Assembly: GCA_012295275.1 (NCBI GenBank)
Contig: CM022673.1
Location: forward strand, 16,948,310-17,012,309
Direction: 5' to 3'
Source of the DNA: Chrysomallon squamiferum
Lineage: Eukaryota; Mollusca; Gastropoda; Neomphalida; Peltospiridae
DNA: 64,000 nucleotides
Shown one piece after another: positions 62,061 to 64,000 of the stretch; the stretch's first letter is position 1, and each line of letters opens with the position of its first letter. The notes under the pieces were generated by a model. That model was not told the origin of the DNA. It worked only from the letters and a program-made list of their open reading frames with translations, and ran no database searches. A program made the translations under genes and the position numbers.

Positions 62061-62700
62061 TTCTTTTCTGCTGCTTTCATTCTCTCCTCACATCTCACTC
62101 TTCTGTTTGTGTGCTGTTTAGTCCTACCAGCCACACAAGATACCATTTTATTATTTTTATTTTTTTTTTTTTGTTTCACTGTTTGTTGTGTATTGGGGTT
62201 TTTGTTTTTTTTCCATCCCAGTATTATCTACAACATAACCATATCAAATTCATTCTGGTATATTTTTAAATTGTATATTCACAACAGTAATATCCATATA
62301 AATTTATATTTTCTTTTTATATTCTTAATGTTTTAAACAATAGTATATACAATTATTTTTGTTTGAAAACAGAAAAAAAAAAAAAGCAATGTTATTTTAT
62401 TACATAACAATGCTATTTCACTTTTATATATAATCTTGATTTAATACTGTTTTATTTTACACATTTCTTTTTTTTCTGTTTTTTATAATCTTATTATACT
62501 ACAGTATTTTTATGTCTCATTTTATTTTTAAACATTTTTAGTCATGATAAATTACAGTTTTATTTTTAGGATTAATTTACCCCTTTATTTATAAACATAG
62601 GCTATTTCCCACTGCAAGCAAACATTCCACAACAGATTTGTCATAAACCATATTTTCCAGACTATGGAGAAGTGTGTGCTAAAGATCAGTTGCAGTTAAC
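62060..62700. other. T-rich non-coding stretch
   Basis: Poly-T at 62155-62172 and 62203-62212 and poly-A at 62371-62384. The plus-strand 92-codon frame here is a Phe/Leu/Ile-rich artefact of the T runs. Confidence 0.55.
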
Positions 62701-62784
62701 TGAAGAAAAAAAAAGAGTCCATCATGCACTTATCCAGTTAATGAACTGGCTGCAGCACTGGAATATAATGCCTGTCTGAAACAT

Positions 62785-62955
62785 AACATGCTGCAAGATC
62801 AACCCTTCTTGGTGGACTCACTGGACTATTTATAAAATCCTTTAGCTGGTATATCTAAAGACCAGAGCATGTGTCTATGAAGGAGAATGCAGAAAACATT
62901 CTGCTATTAGCAACATAAGTAGACTATATAACCTCCAGAAGAATATATTCTGACA
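62785..62955 (+). mobile_element. tRNA-derived SINE, decayed copy
   Basis: AAGATCAACCCTTCTTGGTG, then GGACTCACTGGACTATTT, TTAGCTGGTATATCTAAAGA, AGAGCATGTGTCTATGAAGG and AACATTCTGCTATTAGCAAC follow the order of the mollusc SINE core. Confidence 0.65.
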
Positions 62956-62959
62956 TATC

Positions 62960-64000
62960 ATAATTACAAGCCATCTTCATATTTGATATCTATATATAGA
63001 TATGTTAATGCTACAGTATTCTGATATGGTTTTGAACAATTAATATGCATTCAGTTGTGTATTAATGATTCTAATAAACAGTATTCTTCTAGAATATTAC
63101 ACATTTAGCAAAAACTTTAGGTATTTATGTATTTTAGCCTTTACTCCACTAACTACAGATTTAAAAAGTGTGAAAATGATGAGATGCAATATCTTAATAC
63201 AACACTCCTGTGTTGAATAATACAACATGTAATTCATTGTCACAGTAAAATACAGCTATGGAATAAAATTCAACATGTGATACTCATTAACTAGTAAACT
63301 AAATCAAGATATGCTTAATTAAGTGTAAGATGTGAAATTATGTATGTACATGCATGTTAGTCTGTGAATGCTTGTTGAATATATGTATTTATTTATGTAT
63401 GTATGTATGTATGTATTCATGTATGTATATATATATATAAATGTGTGTGTGTGTGTGTGTGTCTTTATTTATCTATGTATGTGTAAGTTAATGTATGTTG
63501 CACATGTACAAACGTATATTTGTATAAAGGTATGAATGATCATGTATAAGTATAGATAGATGAGTATATATATGCATGTATATGTGTTTGTATGTTCATA
63601 AGAGAAAGAAATCAAGTAAATTAATTTATTCATTTTTTGACTCAGTCTTTAAGATGTTTTGTGTTTACCAAACTACACCAGAGGACATTTTATGAAAACT
63701 AATATATACATACCTTTCACAGTACAAAACATGGGTAAACCTTCAGACTGTCGGGTACTAGCCCAAACACAGCACTGGGTTTCAAGATCACTGAAACGGA
63801 TGTTTTATCCTACTAACCTAATAATTCAGTAACCTAAAACCATCAAAGTCATCTTCTAGAACATTTGTACTTGAAACCTTTATATCCAAAATCAGTGAAA
63901 TGTTAAAGGAATCAAGAGAAATATTAAACTGAAAACTGAAAATATTAATCTTGATTATTACATTGAGTGATCCATAAAAAAAACCTATTAAAATTATTAA
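62960..64000. other. non-coding stretch to the window end
   Basis: GTAT tetranucleotides at 63378-63430 and (TG)n at 63441-63462. A minus-strand stretch near 63720-63810 (GAAACCCAGTGCTG) may be another SINE relic. No gene. Confidence 0.45.

Overview
This looks like intronic and intergenic DNA from an invertebrate animal, most likely a mollusc and possibly a gastropod. It is strongly A+T-rich and full of microsatellites, homopolymer runs and decayed tandem repeats. No operons, bacterial genes or long ORFs are present. The mollusc call rests on at least five decayed copies of a tRNA-derived SINE whose core I know from mollusc genomic DNA. The identification is from memory, not from a search.

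The main gene signal is on the minus strand: short exons far apart, bounded by splice sites and read right to left. A 57-nt exon (60227-60283) and a 180-nt exon (38903-39082) are both phase 0 at each end and join in frame. The second encodes 60 residues rich in Tyr, Pro, Asn and Ser, like the disordered part of a transcription factor or RNA-binding protein. A third exon (27677-27822) encodes an Ala/Gln-rich stretch but does not join the second in phase, so an exon is missing or it is an alternative first exon. I could not name the gene. Weaker candidates lie at 53238-53298 and 2238-2371. A zero-length exon (recursive splice site) near 4600 has the same strand, as expected in a very long intron. 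A possible plus-strand terminal exon lies at 14767-14865.

Layout: 1-15.4 kb holds old tandem arrays (2.93-3.56, 6.0-7.2, 9.2-9.8, 10.1-10.45, 12.1-12.3, 14.94-15.35 kb), a near-perfect palindrome at 11.58 kb and the splice ratchet. 15.4-27.6 kb is mostly low complexity with one minus-strand SINE. 27.6-39.1 kb carries two exons and a SINE. 39-46 kb is dense in microsatellites. 46-51 kb has several complex, relatively G+C-rich islands that look like conserved non-coding elements, plus a perfect 105-bp duplication. 52-57.3 kb has two minisatellites, including a 1.35-kb 17-bp array. 57.3-64 kb holds three SINE copies, the richest enhancer-like island (58.5-58.96 kb) and the 57-nt exon between UG-rich and UUUC-rich tracts.

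The most interesting points are the recursive splice site at 4600 and the small in-frame cassette-like exon set between two classical splicing-regulator repeat types. All conserved-element calls are judged from sequence texture alone and need cross-species alignment.
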